From Candidatus Burkholderia humilis (GTDB lineage Bacteria > Pseudomonadota > Gammaproteobacteria > Burkholderiales > Burkholderiaceae), in NCBI GenBank assembly GCA_001184405.1, contig LFMX01000009.1, positions 21,445-85,444 of the forward strand: DNA of 64,000 bases. Direction: 5' to 3'. The position numbers were made by a program, and so were the translations under genes. The notes beneath the pieces are model-generated. The model searched no databases. It was not told the origin of the DNA and saw only the letters and a program-made list of their open reading frames with translations. Shown here piece by piece: positions 10,337 through 20,561 of this stretch (its first letter is position 1; each line of letters starts with the position of its first letter).

Positions 10337-10786
10337 GAGCCGCCTTTGCGTGCGCGTTCGATTCAGCGGCGGTTGAGAGTTCAGGCATGGCGCGCAACGG
10401 CAACTCCTTTGGATTCAGTTGAGCGTTGAACGATGTGCATGGCGGCGCGACGGCCGATGCTCCAACCCGACACTCTAGCGCGAGCGGCGCGCACGCCAGT
10501 CGCCCGTCTCTCGGGAGGCGTGCCGTAGCGCCTGTGGATAACTCTGTGAAGAACTTCCTGCGGAAAAACCGCAATGCCGCGCAAGGAAAGCGTTACTTCG
10601 GCAATCGTTGAAATCGGACGAATAAAACCCTTTTAAATCAAATTCTTAGCACGAAGCCAAAAGGTTCCGGAGGGCGTCACGCATGACTTTCGGTAAGTTC
10701 TTCTGTGTGGACACTTGCTACACTTGCATACCTCGTCTCACGCTGTTTGTCCATCGTTCTTATCGTCATATTTCCAGATTTTCTCG
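10337..10786. other. Divergent intergenic region between lpxK and xseA
   Basis: Four hundred and fifty bases without a recognisable gene on either strand. It includes short GC-rich stretches and, near 10630-10650, an AT-rich patch (ATAAAACCCTTTTAAATC) that may carry promoter activity. I found no ExbB/ExbD-like coding remnant, although that pair often occupies this place in related genomes. Confidence 0.45.
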
Positions 10787-12163
10787 ATGACTCCCGACTC
10801 ACTCTCGACACAAGGCGGCGACGCCGTCATTCCCGTCTCCGTCCTCAACCGGTCGATCAGCACGATGCTCGAACGGTCGTTTCCGTTGGTGTGGGTATCG
10901 GGCGAGGTGTCGAACTTCACGCACGCGGCAAGCGGGCATTGGTATTTTTCGATCAAGGACGCGGGCGCGCAAATGCGCTGCGTGATGTTCCGGGGCCGTG
11001 CGCAGTACGCCGAATTCACACCGCGCGAAGGCGACAAGATCGAAGTGCGCGCGCTCGTCACGATATACGAGCCGCGCGGTGAGTTGCAGTTGAATGTCGA
11101 AGCGGTGCGGCGTACGGGGCAAGGGCGCTTGTTCGAGGCGTTTTTGCGGCTGAAGGCACAGCTCGAAGCGGAAGGCTTGTTCGCGGCGGAACGAAAGCGC
11201 GCGTTGCTGGGACATCCGAGGGGCATCGGCATTGTGACGTCGTTGCAGGCGGCCGCGCTGCGCGATGTGCTCACCACGCTCGCGCGCCGTGCGCCACATG
11301 TGCCGGTCGCCGTGTATCCGGCGCCGGTGCAGGGCGCAGGCGTCGGCGCGAAGCTCGCGGCGATGGTCGAAGCGGCCAATGCGCGGCGCGAGGCCGACCG
11401 GCTCGATGTGCTGATCGTCTGCCGCGGCGGCGGATCGATCGAAGATTTGTGGGCATTCAACGAGGAAGTGCTCGCGCGCGCGATTGCGGCCAGCGCGTTG
11501 CCGGTGGTGAGCGGCGTCGGACACGAGACAGATTTCACCATCGCCGATTTCGCCGCCGATGTGCGCGCGCCGACGCCGACGGGCGCGGCCGAACTCGTCA
11601 GTCCGCAGCGCGTGCTGTTGTTGCGCGATCTCGATCATCGACATGCGGCGCTCGCGCGCGGCTTCGGCCGCATGATGGAGCGGCGCGCGCAGCAGATCGA
11701 CTGGCTCGCGCGCAGGCTTGTGAGTCCGGCGGAGCGCTTGCAGCGGCAGCGCGTGCATCTGCGGCAACTGACGACGCGGTTGGTTGCGGCGGGCGCGCGT
11801 CCTGTGCGCGATGCGCGTGCGCAGTTCGCGCTGGTGCAGTATCGATGGCAGCGTAAGAGGCTGGATGTCGAGGTGCATCGCGAGCATGTGAGGCGGCTTG
11901 CGCAGCGCATGCAGCGCGCGCACGAGCGGCGAGGCGAGCGCGAGAAAGCGTGCGTATCGGAACTGGCGGCGCGCTTGCAGGTGCTCAGCCCGCAGCGCAC
12001 ACTCGAACGAGGCTATGCCGCGCTTATCGATACGCAAACGGGCCGCGCCTTGCGTGCGCCACATGCATTGAAGCCCAAGCGCGCGTTGACCGTTCATCTC
12101 GCGGAAGGCTCGGCGGATGTGTTGCTCGCCGATGTTCAACCGCGTTTGTCCGAAGAATTCTGA
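10787..12163 (+). CDS. xseA: Exodeoxyribonuclease VII large subunit
   Basis: Catalytic subunit of exonuclease VII, which degrades single-stranded DNA from either end with XseB. The 458-residue product has an N-terminal OB-fold (about 15-115: [33 protein letters not shown]), the catalytic domain with [30 protein letters not shown] and [20 protein letters not shown], a long coiled-coil region (about 290-410) and a C-terminal [12 protein letters not shown] segment. The start at 10787 is chosen because the family N terminus begins there. Intact. Confidence 0.97.
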   Translation: MTPDSLSTQGGDAVIPVSVLNRSISTMLERSFPLVWVSGEVSNFTHAASGHWYFSIKDAGAQMRCVMFRGRAQYAEFTPREGDKIEVRALVTIYEPRGELQLNVEAVRRTGQGRLFEAFLRLKAQLEAEGLFAAERKRALLGHPRGIGIVTSLQAAALRDVLTTLARRAPHVPVAVYPAPVQGAGVGAKLAAMVEAANARREADRLDVLIVCRGGGSIEDLWAFNEEVLARAIAASALPVVSGVGHETDFTIADFAADVRAPTPTGAAELVSPQRVLLLRDLDHRHAALARGFGRMMERRAQQIDWLARRLVSPAERLQRQRVHLRQLTTRLVAAGARPVRDARAQFALVQYRWQRKRLDVEVHREHVRRLAQRMQRAHERRGEREKACVSELAARLQVLSPQRTLERGYAALIDTQTGRALRAPHALKPKRALTVHLAEGSADVLLADVQPRLSEEF

Positions 12164-12258
12164 GCGTACTTTTGACGTCCCACTGCGATGCGCAGCGAGC
12201 ACTATTTACGCCGCGCATCGTCGATTGAAAGCAATCTTCCTCATAAAAGGCACGTGGT

Positions 12259-12287
12259 TTGCGGGGTTATTGCAAGTCACCTACAAT
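12259..12287 (+). promoter_or_regulatory. Candidate sigma-70 promoter of sodB
   Basis: TTGCGG, a 17-base spacer and TACAAT, ending 62 bases before the sodB start. The -10 match is 5 of 6. Confidence 0.45.
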
Positions 12288-12349
12288 CCAGTGCTCGACT
12301 GCTTCACTCTTAACACCCCACAAACCACATAGAAAGGAAGCTCGCAATC

Positions 12350-12928
12350 ATGGAACATACGCTCCCGCCGCTGCCGTTCGACAAGAACGCGCTCGCTTCG
12401 CACATGTCGGAAGAAACGCTCGAGTATCACTATGGCAAGCATCACCAGACCTATGTGACGAACCTCAACAAGCTGATCCCCGGCACCGAATTCGAAAACC
12501 TGCCGCTCGAAGAAATCGTGAAGAAGTCGTCCGGCGGCATCTTCAACAACTCGGCTCAGGTCTGGAACCACACGTTCTTCTGGAACAGCCTGTCGCCTAA
12601 CGGCGGCGCTCCGACCGGCGCGCTGGCTGACGCCATCAACGCCAAGTACGGCTCGTTCGACAAGTTCAAGGAAGAGTTCGCGAAGGTCGCAGCCGGCACG
12701 TTCGGCTCGGGCTGGACGTGGCTCGTGAAGAAGACCGACGGCACGGTGGATATCGTGTCGACCAGCAATGCTGCTACGCCGTTGACAACGGATGCGAAGG
12801 CGCTCGTGACGATCGACGTGTGGGAGCATGCGTATTACATCGACTATCGCAATGCGCGTCCGAAGTTTATCGAGGCTTACTGGAATATCGTGAACTGGGG
12901 CTTTGCTTCGAAGAATTTTGGGGCGTAA
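12350..12928 (+). CDS. sodB: Superoxide dismutase [Fe]
   Basis: Converts superoxide to oxygen and hydrogen peroxide in the cytoplasm. The 192-residue product has metal ligands in [19 protein letters not shown] and the [11 protein letters not shown] signature, and [10 protein letters not shown], typical of iron SODs. Length is normal, the Shine-Dalgarno AAAGGAAG precedes ATG 12350, and a strong terminator follows. Intact. Confidence 0.98.
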   Translation: MEHTLPPLPFDKNALASHMSEETLEYHYGKHHQTYVTNLNKLIPGTEFENLPLEEIVKKSSGGIFNNSAQVWNHTFFWNSLSPNGGAPTGALADAINAKYGSFDKFKEEFAKVAAGTFGSGWTWLVKKTDGTVDIVSTSNAATPLTTDAKALVTIDVWEHAYYIDYRNARPKFIEAYWNIVNWGFASKNFGA

Positions 12929-12979
12929 GTGCTGGTTGGGCCGGGGGCCTTTTTAAAGGCTGCTGGTTGAGGTGAGAGA

Positions 12980-13010
12980 GCCGCATCGGTTATGTCGATG
13001 CGGCTTTTTT
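12980..13010 (+). terminator. Rho-independent terminator of sodB
   Basis: Perfect nine-pair stem GCCGCATCG/CGATGCGGC with a seven-base loop followed by six T residues, 52 bases past the sodB stop. Confidence 0.92.
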
Positions 13011-13506
13011 GTGGGTGGACGTTTTTAACCAACTAGCGTCCGATGTCGATCGATGAGATCGTTCGGATGGCTAATTTATAGACAGGCCAGATGTGACGGC
13101 TGAAAAGTCGACGCTGAGGACGATTGAGGCCGGCGGTGAAAGGGCGGACCTTTCGACTACAGTCCAGAAAAACAAACGGCTGCCGATTGGCAGCCGTCGC
13201 GTGCGAGACTCTCTATCCACCTTTCGGCGAAATTCCCACTCCAGGTGGGACCCGGTTCCCCGGGCGGCATTACGTTTTTTCACCCGCTACGTGACTTTTC
13301 CGTTCACTCCGACCAATAAGCGCCAGCGCGAAACATGCAAATTACAGGGAAGCTATTATTCCCGGTCAACGCAATCCCTTGTTTCCACGGCACAAATAGG
13401 AATCTCCGACAGAAACGGAACGCCGTTTCAGCACGGTCATCCGTGCGCGTTCCGCATCGAAAATTCTGAATAGCGGCTCAGAAAAGTCCCAAGCCGCACT
13501 CCAAAC
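13011..13506. other. Intergenic stretch with an orphan hairpin
   Basis: No gene is supported here. It holds one strong hairpin at 13176-13197 (described separately) and otherwise unremarkable sequence leading up to the small membrane-peptide gene at 13507. Confidence 0.4.
13166..13197 (-). terminator. Orphan minus-strand terminator hairpin
   Basis: Perfect nine-pair stem ACGGCTGCC/GGCAGCCGT with a GATT loop. Read on the minus strand it is followed by TTTGTTTTT. No intact minus-strand gene ends just before it, so it may mark a lost gene or act as a boundary element. Confidence 0.55.
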
Positions 13507-13659
13507 ATGAAACGCTTCGCCGCTCTTTGCCTCACTACCTGGTCCGCCGCCGCGTTGCTCTTCTTCGGCCGGCATTCGGCTGCGCTCATCGTGCTATCAG
13601 GCGTCGTCGTTCTGGCGGGGTTCGATCTCGTGCGTCCCACCTTCGACAAACCGTCTTAA
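13507..13659 (+). CDS. 50-residue putative membrane peptide
   Basis: An open frame MKRFAALCLTTWSAAALLFF... with two hydrophobic stretches (about residues 5-20 and 25-41) separated by GRHS, ending VRPTFDKPS and a TAA at 13657-13659. Its stop overlaps the stop of the convergent EAL gene, so the end fits tightly against a real neighbour. There is no strong Shine-Dalgarno. The composition (small hydrophobic, two-pass) is that of a genuine small inner-membrane protein, but I recognise no family. Confidence 0.5.
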   Translation: MKRFAALCLTTWSAAALLFFGRHSAALIVLSGVVVLAGFDLVRPTFDKPS

Positions 13660-14930
13660 GCGCGCTTGGGCGTCGCTTCCCAGTTGATATCGACGCACAG
13701 CACTTGCAAGCCGTACGGCGTTTGCGCGGCGATCGACGCCGTTACGCACAAATGCGCCTCGTTGATCGACAAATACGGTGCCGTCAGATGCACGCGCCGC
13801 GGGGCGCGCAACGCTTCGATGAAATACGGCCGGCGCTCCCAGCTCGCGCCTTCCGAATGCAGCAGCGGACTAAACCGCTTCGCGCGCTGCGATGTCCGCA
13901 CCACCGGCACGACGTTATCGCCGATTTGCCGTCCGGCCTGATCGAGCAAGAAGCAGCGCGCGGTATCGGCGAGTTGGAGCAGTTCACTCGTCGCGATTCC
14001 GAGCGATTCGTCCTCCACCAGCTTCACCGATGCGCGTTCCAGCCCGCTCACATACGGCTCCAGACGCGTCGACTGCGCGCGTTCCCGCGCCGCGATCCGT
14101 TCGCGCGATGCAGCCGTCAGCGCATCCATCGCGCTGGCGGCGACTTCCTCGTGAACGGCATCGACGCCGGGCTGCGCGAAATACGCGCCCTGCACGAAAT
14201 CGACGTTGCATTCGAGCGCGATCAGCGCCTCGCGCTCGGTCGCGAGGCCGCCCATCAACACGAGTTGACCGGATTCATGCAGCAGCGACACGAGCCGCGG
14301 CAACACGCGCTCGATATGCGAATGTTCGGTGGCCTGCTGAAGAATGCAGCGATCGAGCGTCACGATATCCGGCCGCAATTGCCACACGCGATCGATATTC
14401 GAATGCTTCACGCCGAAACCATCGAGCGCGATCAGAAAGCCGGATTTACGCAATGAATCGATGATGCCCGCAAAGCGCGTCGTCTTGCCGCCCGCCTGCT
14501 CGGGCACTTCCAGCACGACGCGCTGCGGCGGCAAACCAATGTCCTTAAGCGCGGAAACGAGCGCATCGCCGTAACTGGTATCCATCAGCGCGGCGGGATG
14601 CAGGCTCAGAAAAAGCCACTCGTCGTGACTATCGAACGCGTTGAAGTTGCCCAGATAAAGCGATTCCGCGAGCCGTCCGAGTTCGAGCAAATCGCCGCGC
14701 CGCGCGGCCTGCGTGAAAACTTCGGCCGATGGCACATGACGATGCGTGTCATCGCGCGCCCGCAACGACGCGTGATAGCCGATCGCTCGCCGGTGCGACA
14801 CCGAAAACACCGGCTGAAACACGCTGAACACGGTGTATTCGCCATACAGCACGGTGCGACGCGAGCCATCGTCGCCGGCGATCGGGCGCGGTGGCTGGAA
14901 GCGGGGAGGATCGAGGTCAACCATGCTCAT
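13656..14930 (-). CDS. Degenerate EAL-domain protein with YkuI-like C-terminal domain
   Basis: The first about 270 residues align with the EAL cyclic-di-GMP phosphodiesterase fold (FSVFQPVFSV, LFLSLHPAALM, VVLEVPE, LRKSGFLIALDGFGVKHSNI, CNVDFVQGAYFAQP). However, the EAL signature itself is replaced (GYHASLRAR) and the usual acidic DDFG-type motif is altered. The last about 170 residues (LLQLADTARCFLLDQAGRQIGDNV onward) resemble the PAS-like YkuI_C domain. Such proteins usually bind rather than cleave c-di-GMP; enzymatic inactivity is inferred. Start MSMVDLDPPRF at 14930 is preferred; an upstream ATG at 15017 is possible. Intact, 424 residues. Confidence 0.8.
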   Translation of the reverse strand: MSMVDLDPPRFQPPRPIAGDDGSRRTVLYGEYTVFSVFQPVFSVSHRRAIGYHASLRARDDTHRHVPSAEVFTQAARRGDLLELGRLAESLYLGNFNAFDSHDEWLFLSLHPAALMDTSYGDALVSALKDIGLPPQRVVLEVPEQAGGKTTRFAGIIDSLRKSGFLIALDGFGVKHSNIDRVWQLRPDIVTLDRCILQQATEHSHIERVLPRLVSLLHESGQLVLMGGLATEREALIALECNVDFVQGAYFAQPGVDAVHEEVAASAMDALTAASRERIAARERAQSTRLEPYVSGLERASVKLVEDESLGIATSELLQLADTARCFLLDQAGRQIGDNVVPVVRTSQRAKRFSPLLHSEGASWERRPYFIEALRAPRRVHLTAPYLSINEAHLCVTASIAAQTPYGLQVLCVDINWEATPKRA

Positions 14931-15127
14931 GGTATCGATGCAAAAGCGCGTGAAATTATCGAGATAGTTTACCGGAACACACTGGCGAAGGTTCATACAA
15001 AAAGCGTGCGAATTCAATGCAGATGCGGGTGAGCGCGCTTATTCGTGTGCGGATTCGAAGCGATCCGACGCGTCGGCGTATTCAAGCGGTGCCAGGCGCA
15101 CTAACGCTGCGGCGCGCACTAAATCGC

Positions 15128-16555
15128 TCAATTCGCTTCCGACGGATCTGGCTTCCTCTTCACCGATCTGACTTCCGGCGCAAGCTGCCCGAAAATCCAC
15201 GCCGTCGCCGCCGTGATGATGCCCACGCACAGGAACGTCGCGTGAAACGCCGGCAGCGAATTCGTCTCGGTGACGCGCGGCAGAATGCCGGTGAACGTCG
15301 ACAGAATCGCGCCCGCGACGGTCACGCCGAGGCTCATCGACAGCATCTGCACGAGCGAAAAGAGGCTGTTGCCGCTGCTCGCGCCGCCGATGCCGAGGTC
15401 TTTCAGCGTGAGCGTGTTCATCGCGGTGAACTGCATCGAATTGACGGAGCCGAAGATGGCCAACTGGACGAGCCGCAGCCACAGCGGCTGATCGGCGGTC
15501 ATCAGGCCGAAGCTCGCCATCATCAGGCCGACGAGCACGGTGTTCACCACTAGCACGCGCCGATAGCCATGTTTTTCGATGAGCCGCGTCACCAGCCGTT
15601 TGGACGCCATGCCGGCGGCGGCGACGGGCAGCATCATCATGCCGGCCTGAAATGCGGTGTAGCCGAGGTTCACTTGCAGCAAGAGCGGGATGAGATACAG
15701 CATCGCGCCGCTGCCGATGTGCGCGAACAGATTGCCCAGCAAGCCGACGCTGAAGGTATGGATCTTGAACAGATCAAGCGAGAAGATCGGCTGGGCGGCG
15801 CGCGTCGCGTGCAGGCCGTACGCGACGAAACAGCCGAAACTCAGCACGAGCAAGACGATGACGATCGCATGTTGCAGGCCGAGATCGGCGAGGCCATCGA
15901 GCAAAATCGTCAGCGCGACCATGCCGACGGCGAGCAGCAAATAGCCCGCGAGATCGAAGCGCGCGGTCGCGGGATTCTGGTTATCCGGCATATACAAGTG
16001 CGTTGCGATACACCCGGCGATCCCCACCGGCACGTTGATTAGAAAGATCCAGTGCCACGATGCGATCTGCACGAGCCAGCCGCCGAGCGTCGGTCCGATC
16101 AGCGGTCCGATGAGACCGGGAATCGCGACGAACGCGAGCGCCGATAAGTAGCGTTTGGCGGGAAACACACGCAGCACGGCGAGCCGTCCGACGAGCAGCA
16201 GCATCGCGCCGCCGATGCCCTGCACGACGCGAAACGCGACCAGCGCCGGCAGCGACTGCGCCTTCGCGCACAGCAGCGAGCCGATCGTGAAGATGAGGAT
16301 CGCGCTCATGAACACGCGCTTGGTGCCGAGCTTGTCCGCGAGCCATCCGGAGACGGTAATCGCCATCGTCAGCGAGTAGCCGATCACGACGCCCTGCATG
16401 CGCAGCGGCGCTTCGCCGAGGTTGCGGGCCATCGCGGGCAGCGCGGTGTTGACGATCGTCGAGTCCAGCGTCTGCATGAAGAAGCCGGCGGCGACGATCC
16501 ACAGCATGATGCTCAGCGAGCGATCCGTCGGCGCGGCTGCGGCGGTGTCGGTCAT
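15128..16555 (-). CDS. DHA2-family MFS multidrug exporter (MdtD-like)
   Basis: A 475-residue inner-membrane protein with about 14 transmembrane segments and the DHA2 signature LDSTIVNTALPAMARNLG in the first segment, GWLADKLGTKRVF (motif A) and GPTLGGWLVQIASWHWIFL (motif C, antiporter). These mark drug:proton antiport; the substrate cannot be read from sequence. It lies eight bases downstream of a GntR-type regulator and is probably co-transcribed with it. Intact. Confidence 0.9.
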   Translation of the reverse strand: MTDTAAAAPTDRSLSIMLWIVAAGFFMQTLDSTIVNTALPAMARNLGEAPLRMQGVVIGYSLTMAITVSGWLADKLGTKRVFMSAILIFTIGSLLCAKAQSLPALVAFRVVQGIGGAMLLLVGRLAVLRVFPAKRYLSALAFVAIPGLIGPLIGPTLGGWLVQIASWHWIFLINVPVGIAGCIATHLYMPDNQNPATARFDLAGYLLLAVGMVALTILLDGLADLGLQHAIVIVLLVLSFGCFVAYGLHATRAAQPIFSLDLFKIHTFSVGLLGNLFAHIGSGAMLYLIPLLLQVNLGYTAFQAGMMMLPVAAAGMASKRLVTRLIEKHGYRRVLVVNTVLVGLMMASFGLMTADQPLWLRLVQLAIFGSVNSMQFTAMNTLTLKDLGIGGASSGNSLFSLVQMLSMSLGVTVAGAILSTFTGILPRVTETNSLPAFHATFLCVGIITAATAWIFGQLAPEVRSVKRKPDPSEAN

Positions 16556-16563
16556 TTGCGTAT

Positions 16564-17310
16564 TTATTTGCGTAGTTCCGCGACGAAATCGTAGTAATCG
16601 TTGCGGCAGTAGGTATCGGTGAGTTCGATCGCGCGCTGATCGGCCGTATAGCCGACGCGCGTGATAAGCAGCAGCGCATCGTGCGGCGCGATGCCCATTT
16701 GCTGCGCGATTTCATCGCTCGCATTCACGGCGCGAAAGTGCTGCAGCGCGCGCACGATGGAGAACCCGCGCGTATCGAGATAGCTGTAGAGCGAATCGCC
16801 GATGGATTGCGGATCGGGGATGCAGGACGCGGGGAATGTCGAGTTTTCGACGGCCATCACGATGTCATCGGCCAGACGCAGGCGCTTGAGACGCGTGACG
16901 GTTGAGGCGGGCGAGAGTCCGAGCTGAATGACTTCCTCGCGATTGGCCGGTTCGATGGTGCGCGATAGCCATTTGGACGAGTGCTTGAAGCCGCGCCGGC
17001 GCAGCATTTCCGAGAAGCTCGACAGACGCGAGAGCGGGTCTTCATAGCGCGGCGTGATGAAGCTGCCCGCGCCTTGTTCGCGTCGAATCAGGCCTTGTTC
17101 GACGAGCAACGCGATCGCTTTTCGAGAGGTGATGCGCGAGACGCCGAGCGCATCCGAGAGCACGCGTTCGGAGGGCAGCGCTTCACCGGCGTTCCAGCGA
17201 TTGTCGTGAATGGCGTCGGCGAGCTTGCGGGCGAGCTGAAGATAGAGCGGCGTGTCGCTTTCAGGGTCCGGGCGCAAGTCGCGCCAGCGATCTTCCGGAG
17301 TCGAGTTCAT
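16564..17310 (-). CDS. GntR/HutC-family transcriptional regulator
   Basis: N-terminal winged helix (residues about 20-85: YLQLARKLADAIHDNRWNAG, LPSERVLSDALGVSRITSR, LIRREQGAGSF) followed by a UTRA effector domain (about 95-240, ending ELTDTYCRNDYYDFVAELRK). The 248-residue length is typical of amino-sugar or sugar-phosphate responsive regulators of this class. Start MNSTPEDRWRDL at 17310 is preferred over the upstream MFVL. It precedes the DHA2 transporter on the same strand. Intact; ligand unknown. Confidence 0.88.
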   Translation of the reverse strand: MNSTPEDRWRDLRPDPESDTPLYLQLARKLADAIHDNRWNAGEALPSERVLSDALGVSRITSRKAIALLVEQGLIRREQGAGSFITPRYEDPLSRLSSFSEMLRRRGFKHSSKWLSRTIEPANREEVIQLGLSPASTVTRLKRLRLADDIVMAVENSTFPASCIPDPQSIGDSLYSYLDTRGFSIVRALQHFRAVNASDEIAQQMGIAPHDALLLITRVGYTADQRAIELTDTYCRNDYYDFVAELRK

Positions 17311-17469
17311 AAAGCGGACGCGAGTGGACTTAAACAGGGATTTTAAGACAAACACGCAAGTGGGGAGGGGCGCTGGCGCTTGAACGGGCGGTTTTCTTTT
17401 GGTTTTTTGGGGGGGCTGACGTGTGTACGGTTCTCTTTTCGTGCAAAGGGCTTCTGGTTTTTGTGCTTT

Positions 17470-18724
17470 TTATTCAGTAGCCGGTCCCCCAACCCCACGC
17501 GCCGCGCGCGCATAAAGCGCGATGGAAAGCGCAACAGCCGCCGTCGCGGCCAAAGCAGCAAACAGATAGACCGACCCATATCCAAACTCACCTGCCACAT
17601 ACCCGGCCAACGGCCCAGTAAGCCCAAGCGACAAATCCAAGAACACCGAATAAGCCGAAAGCGCCGCCCCCCGGCTAGCAGGCGGAACAAGCCCGACCGC
17701 CTCAACCCTCAGCGCAGGAAACACGAGCGCAAACCCGAACCCGGTCAACGCCGCACCGGCAAGCGCCAAAGTAGGCTCGGCAGCAAGCCAAAGCAAACAG
17801 CCCGACGCATTCAAAAGAGAACGACACGATCGCCACCCGAAACCCGCCAAACGTCTTGATGGTGTTAGCAAAAAGCAACCGCGCCCCGATGAACATCGTG
17901 CCAAAAACGGTCAACGACAAAGCCGCATTCGGCCAGTTATGCGCGGCATAGAAGAGCGTGATGAACGTTGCAATCGACCCGAACCCGGCTGATCCAAGCG
18001 CCAACCCCAACCCATGCGGCAACACGCGAAAGAACACCGAGCGATACGACATCCGCTCGCCATGCACGATCGGCACGCTGTCCATGCGCGTCGCGAGCCA
18101 GTAGCCAAGTCCGCCGAGCGCGATCACGATCAGCCCGAGCGATGCGAACCCGATCGCGTGATCGATCGCCACGCCAAGCGGCGCGCCGATCGCCAGCGCC
18201 CCATACGTGGCGATGCCGTTCCACGAAATCACCTTCGCGTTATGCGTCACGCCCACGTGCCCGATACCCCATGTAATCGATCCCGTTCCAACCCAGCTTT
18301 CGCCGAAGCCGAGCACGAGCCGCGCAACGACGAGCAACACGAGACTCACCGCATGCCACTGCGCCGCGAGCGCCGACATCAGCAGCACGCCGCTGATCGT
18401 GCAGGCAGCCAGCCCGTACAGAACCGTTTTCTTCGACCCGAGCGTGTCCGCGGTGCGTCCCGCGAGCGGGCGCGACAGCAGCGTGGCAGAGTACTGGACC
18501 CTGATCGCCGCGCCCGCCATCACCGATCCATAGCCGAGATCCGTGTGCACGAAACCCGGCAAAACCCCCAGCGGAATGCCGATCGTCAGATAACAGAGGA
18601 ACGTGTACACCACGACCGACACGATGCGCAGCGTGATAGTAAAATCGCCTTGCGGCAGGTTGCGAGGCTCGGAGGATACAGGGGAAGTGCGGGGTTGATT
18701 TCGGCGCGAAAAAGTGATTGTCAC
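17470..18724 (-). pseudogene. YhhS/YfcJ-type MFS transporter, frameshifted
   Basis: About 400 codons of an MFS transporter: [33 protein letters not shown] (motif A), [19 protein letters not shown] and [17 protein letters not shown] are typical of the YhhS/YfcJ group. The frame breaks at the TTT run near 17795, where an extra T shifts reading. The C terminus continues in the next frame ([19 protein letters not shown] to GVGGPATE, stop 17470). Start is a GTG at 18724 ([11 protein letters not shown]). A homopolymer change is the only lesion, so a sequencing error cannot be excluded. Confidence 0.8.
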
Positions 18725-19017
18725 ATATGTTGCGTCGCAACGTCGCACTGGTTTTGTAACCGGATGGGACAAATTGCCGGTCCGAACGACCAGACGGCAT
18801 CGCGCAAAGCCTTGTCGGATAAGGCTTTGACGACATATCGGGTGAAGAATATGTCGTTCATGCAATGTCGCCTATGGGTTGTGGATTTTGGTGGTGATAG
18901 CTTTGAAACCATCGAGGCGGCAGGAACATTCTTAAAAGTCGCCCAAAACAGACAAGCCACCGGTTGCGCATCCCGCGCAACCAGCAAAAAGCTTCAGAAC
19001 GCCCCAGAGACATCCCC
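18725..19017. other. Intergenic region upstream of xdhA
   Basis: Divergent promoter region between the MFS pseudogene and xdhA. No promoter pattern or operator that I would defend is visible. Confidence 0.3.
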
Positions 19018-20549
19018 ATGAATCAAACCGATCCGCTTCTATCACCGCAACGCGATCCAGGAAGTCAGCGGCGCGTCGACGACGCGCACCGTCCTGCAAT
19101 ACCTGCGCGAAGACGCGCGCTGCACCGGCACCAAGGAAGGCTGCGCGGAAGGCGACTGCGGCGCGTGCACGGTCGTCATCGGCGAGCCGGATAACAAGGG
19201 CGGCGTCGCGTTCAAGGCGGTCAACGCGTGCGTCCAGTTCCTGCCGACGCTCGATGGCCGCGCGCTGTTCACCGTCGAAGACCTGCGCCAGCCGGACGGC
19301 ACGCTGCATCCGGTGCAACAGGCTTTGGTCGATTGCCACGGTTCGCAGTGGGGCTTCTGCACGCCCGGTTTTGCCATGTCGATGTTTGAGCTCTACGAAA
19401 AGCACGGTCATGCGACGACCGGTTGCGCTGGCAAGTGTGACAAGACCAAACCCTCGCGCCAGGAAATCAGCGATGCGCTTGACGGGCAATCTGTGCCGCT
19501 GCACGGGCTATCGGCCGATCATCGACACTGCGGAACAGATGTTCGATCACGCGCCGCTCGCGCCTTTGAATGTGCCCGCGCTCGCCCGCACGCTCGAGAG
19601 CCTGAAGCGCGACGACACGTTCCATTACGAGCACGCCGGCCGCAAATTCGATGCGCCGCGCACCGCGGAAGCGCTTGCATCGATCAAGCATGACAATCCG
19701 AACGTTCGCATTCTCGCGGGCAGCACCGACGTCGGTTTGTGGGTGACGAAGCAACTGCGCGATCTCGGCGATATCGTCTACGTCGGGCAAATCGAGTCGT
19801 TCAAGCAGGTCGAGACGACGGACGAGTGGATCGAGATCGGCGCGGGCGTGTCGGTCGATCGCGCGTATGACGAGATCGTGAAGCAGTATCCCGAACTCGA
19901 AGAGACGCGTCTGCGCTTCGCGTCGCTGCCGATTCGCAACGCGGGCACGCTCGGCGGCAACGTCGCGAACGGCTCGCCGATCGGTGATTCGATGCCCGGC
20001 CTCATCGCGCTGAACGCGCGCGTCGTGCTGCAAAGCGTGGATGGTTTGCGCGAAATGGCGCTCGAAGATTTGTACATCACGTATCAGAAGAAGGACATGC
20101 GCGAGAACGAGTTCGTCGCGGCGATCCGCGTGCCGGCGCGCACCGGCAAGCTCGCAAAGCTGCAATTCCGTGCGTACAAGCTGAGCAAGCGCTTCGACTC
20201 CGATTCCGATATTTCCGCCGTGTACGCCGCGTTTTCCTTCATCCCCGATGGCGACACGATCCGCGAGCCGCGGCTCGCATTCGGCGGCATGGCCGCGACG
20301 CTGAAACGTGCATCGCACGCGGAAAGCATTCTCGCCGATGCCCACTGGCACGAAGCCACGGTTCAAGCCGCGATGATCGCGCTCGGCAAGGACTATTAGC
20401 CGCTCACCGACATGCGCGCGAGCAGCGACTATCGCCTCGATACGGCAAAGAGCCTGTTGTACCGCTTCTGGCTGGAGACGCGTCCGCACAATCCGCTCGA
20501 AAAATCAAAGCTGGATGTGCGTGCAATCGAACTGGTCGAAGCGAAGTAA
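19018..20549 (+). pseudogene. xdhA: Xanthine dehydrogenase small subunit (FeS/FAD), inactivated
   Basis: Would carry the two [2Fe-2S] clusters and FAD of xanthine dehydrogenase in purine catabolism. Lesions: an extra base after MNQT (about 19031); a one-base insertion at 19481 that separates KPSRQEISDAL from TGNLCRCTGYRPI; and a TAG at 20397-20399 replacing the expected CAG before PLTDMRASSDYRLDTAK, which continues in the same frame to 20549. Recognisable parts are CAEGDCGACTVV, GFCTPGFAMSMFELYEKHG, the FAD domain (ILAGSTDVGLWVTKQ, RNAGTLGGNVANGSPIGDS) and the CO-dehydrogenase C-terminal domain. First of three genes in an xdhABC operon; all are broken. Confidence 0.9.
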
Positions 20550-20561
20550 GGAAACAACAAC

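Noticed and set aside
19467..20489. 340-codon minus-strand open frame
   Set aside because: Antisense shadow of xdhA, with no recognisable domain.
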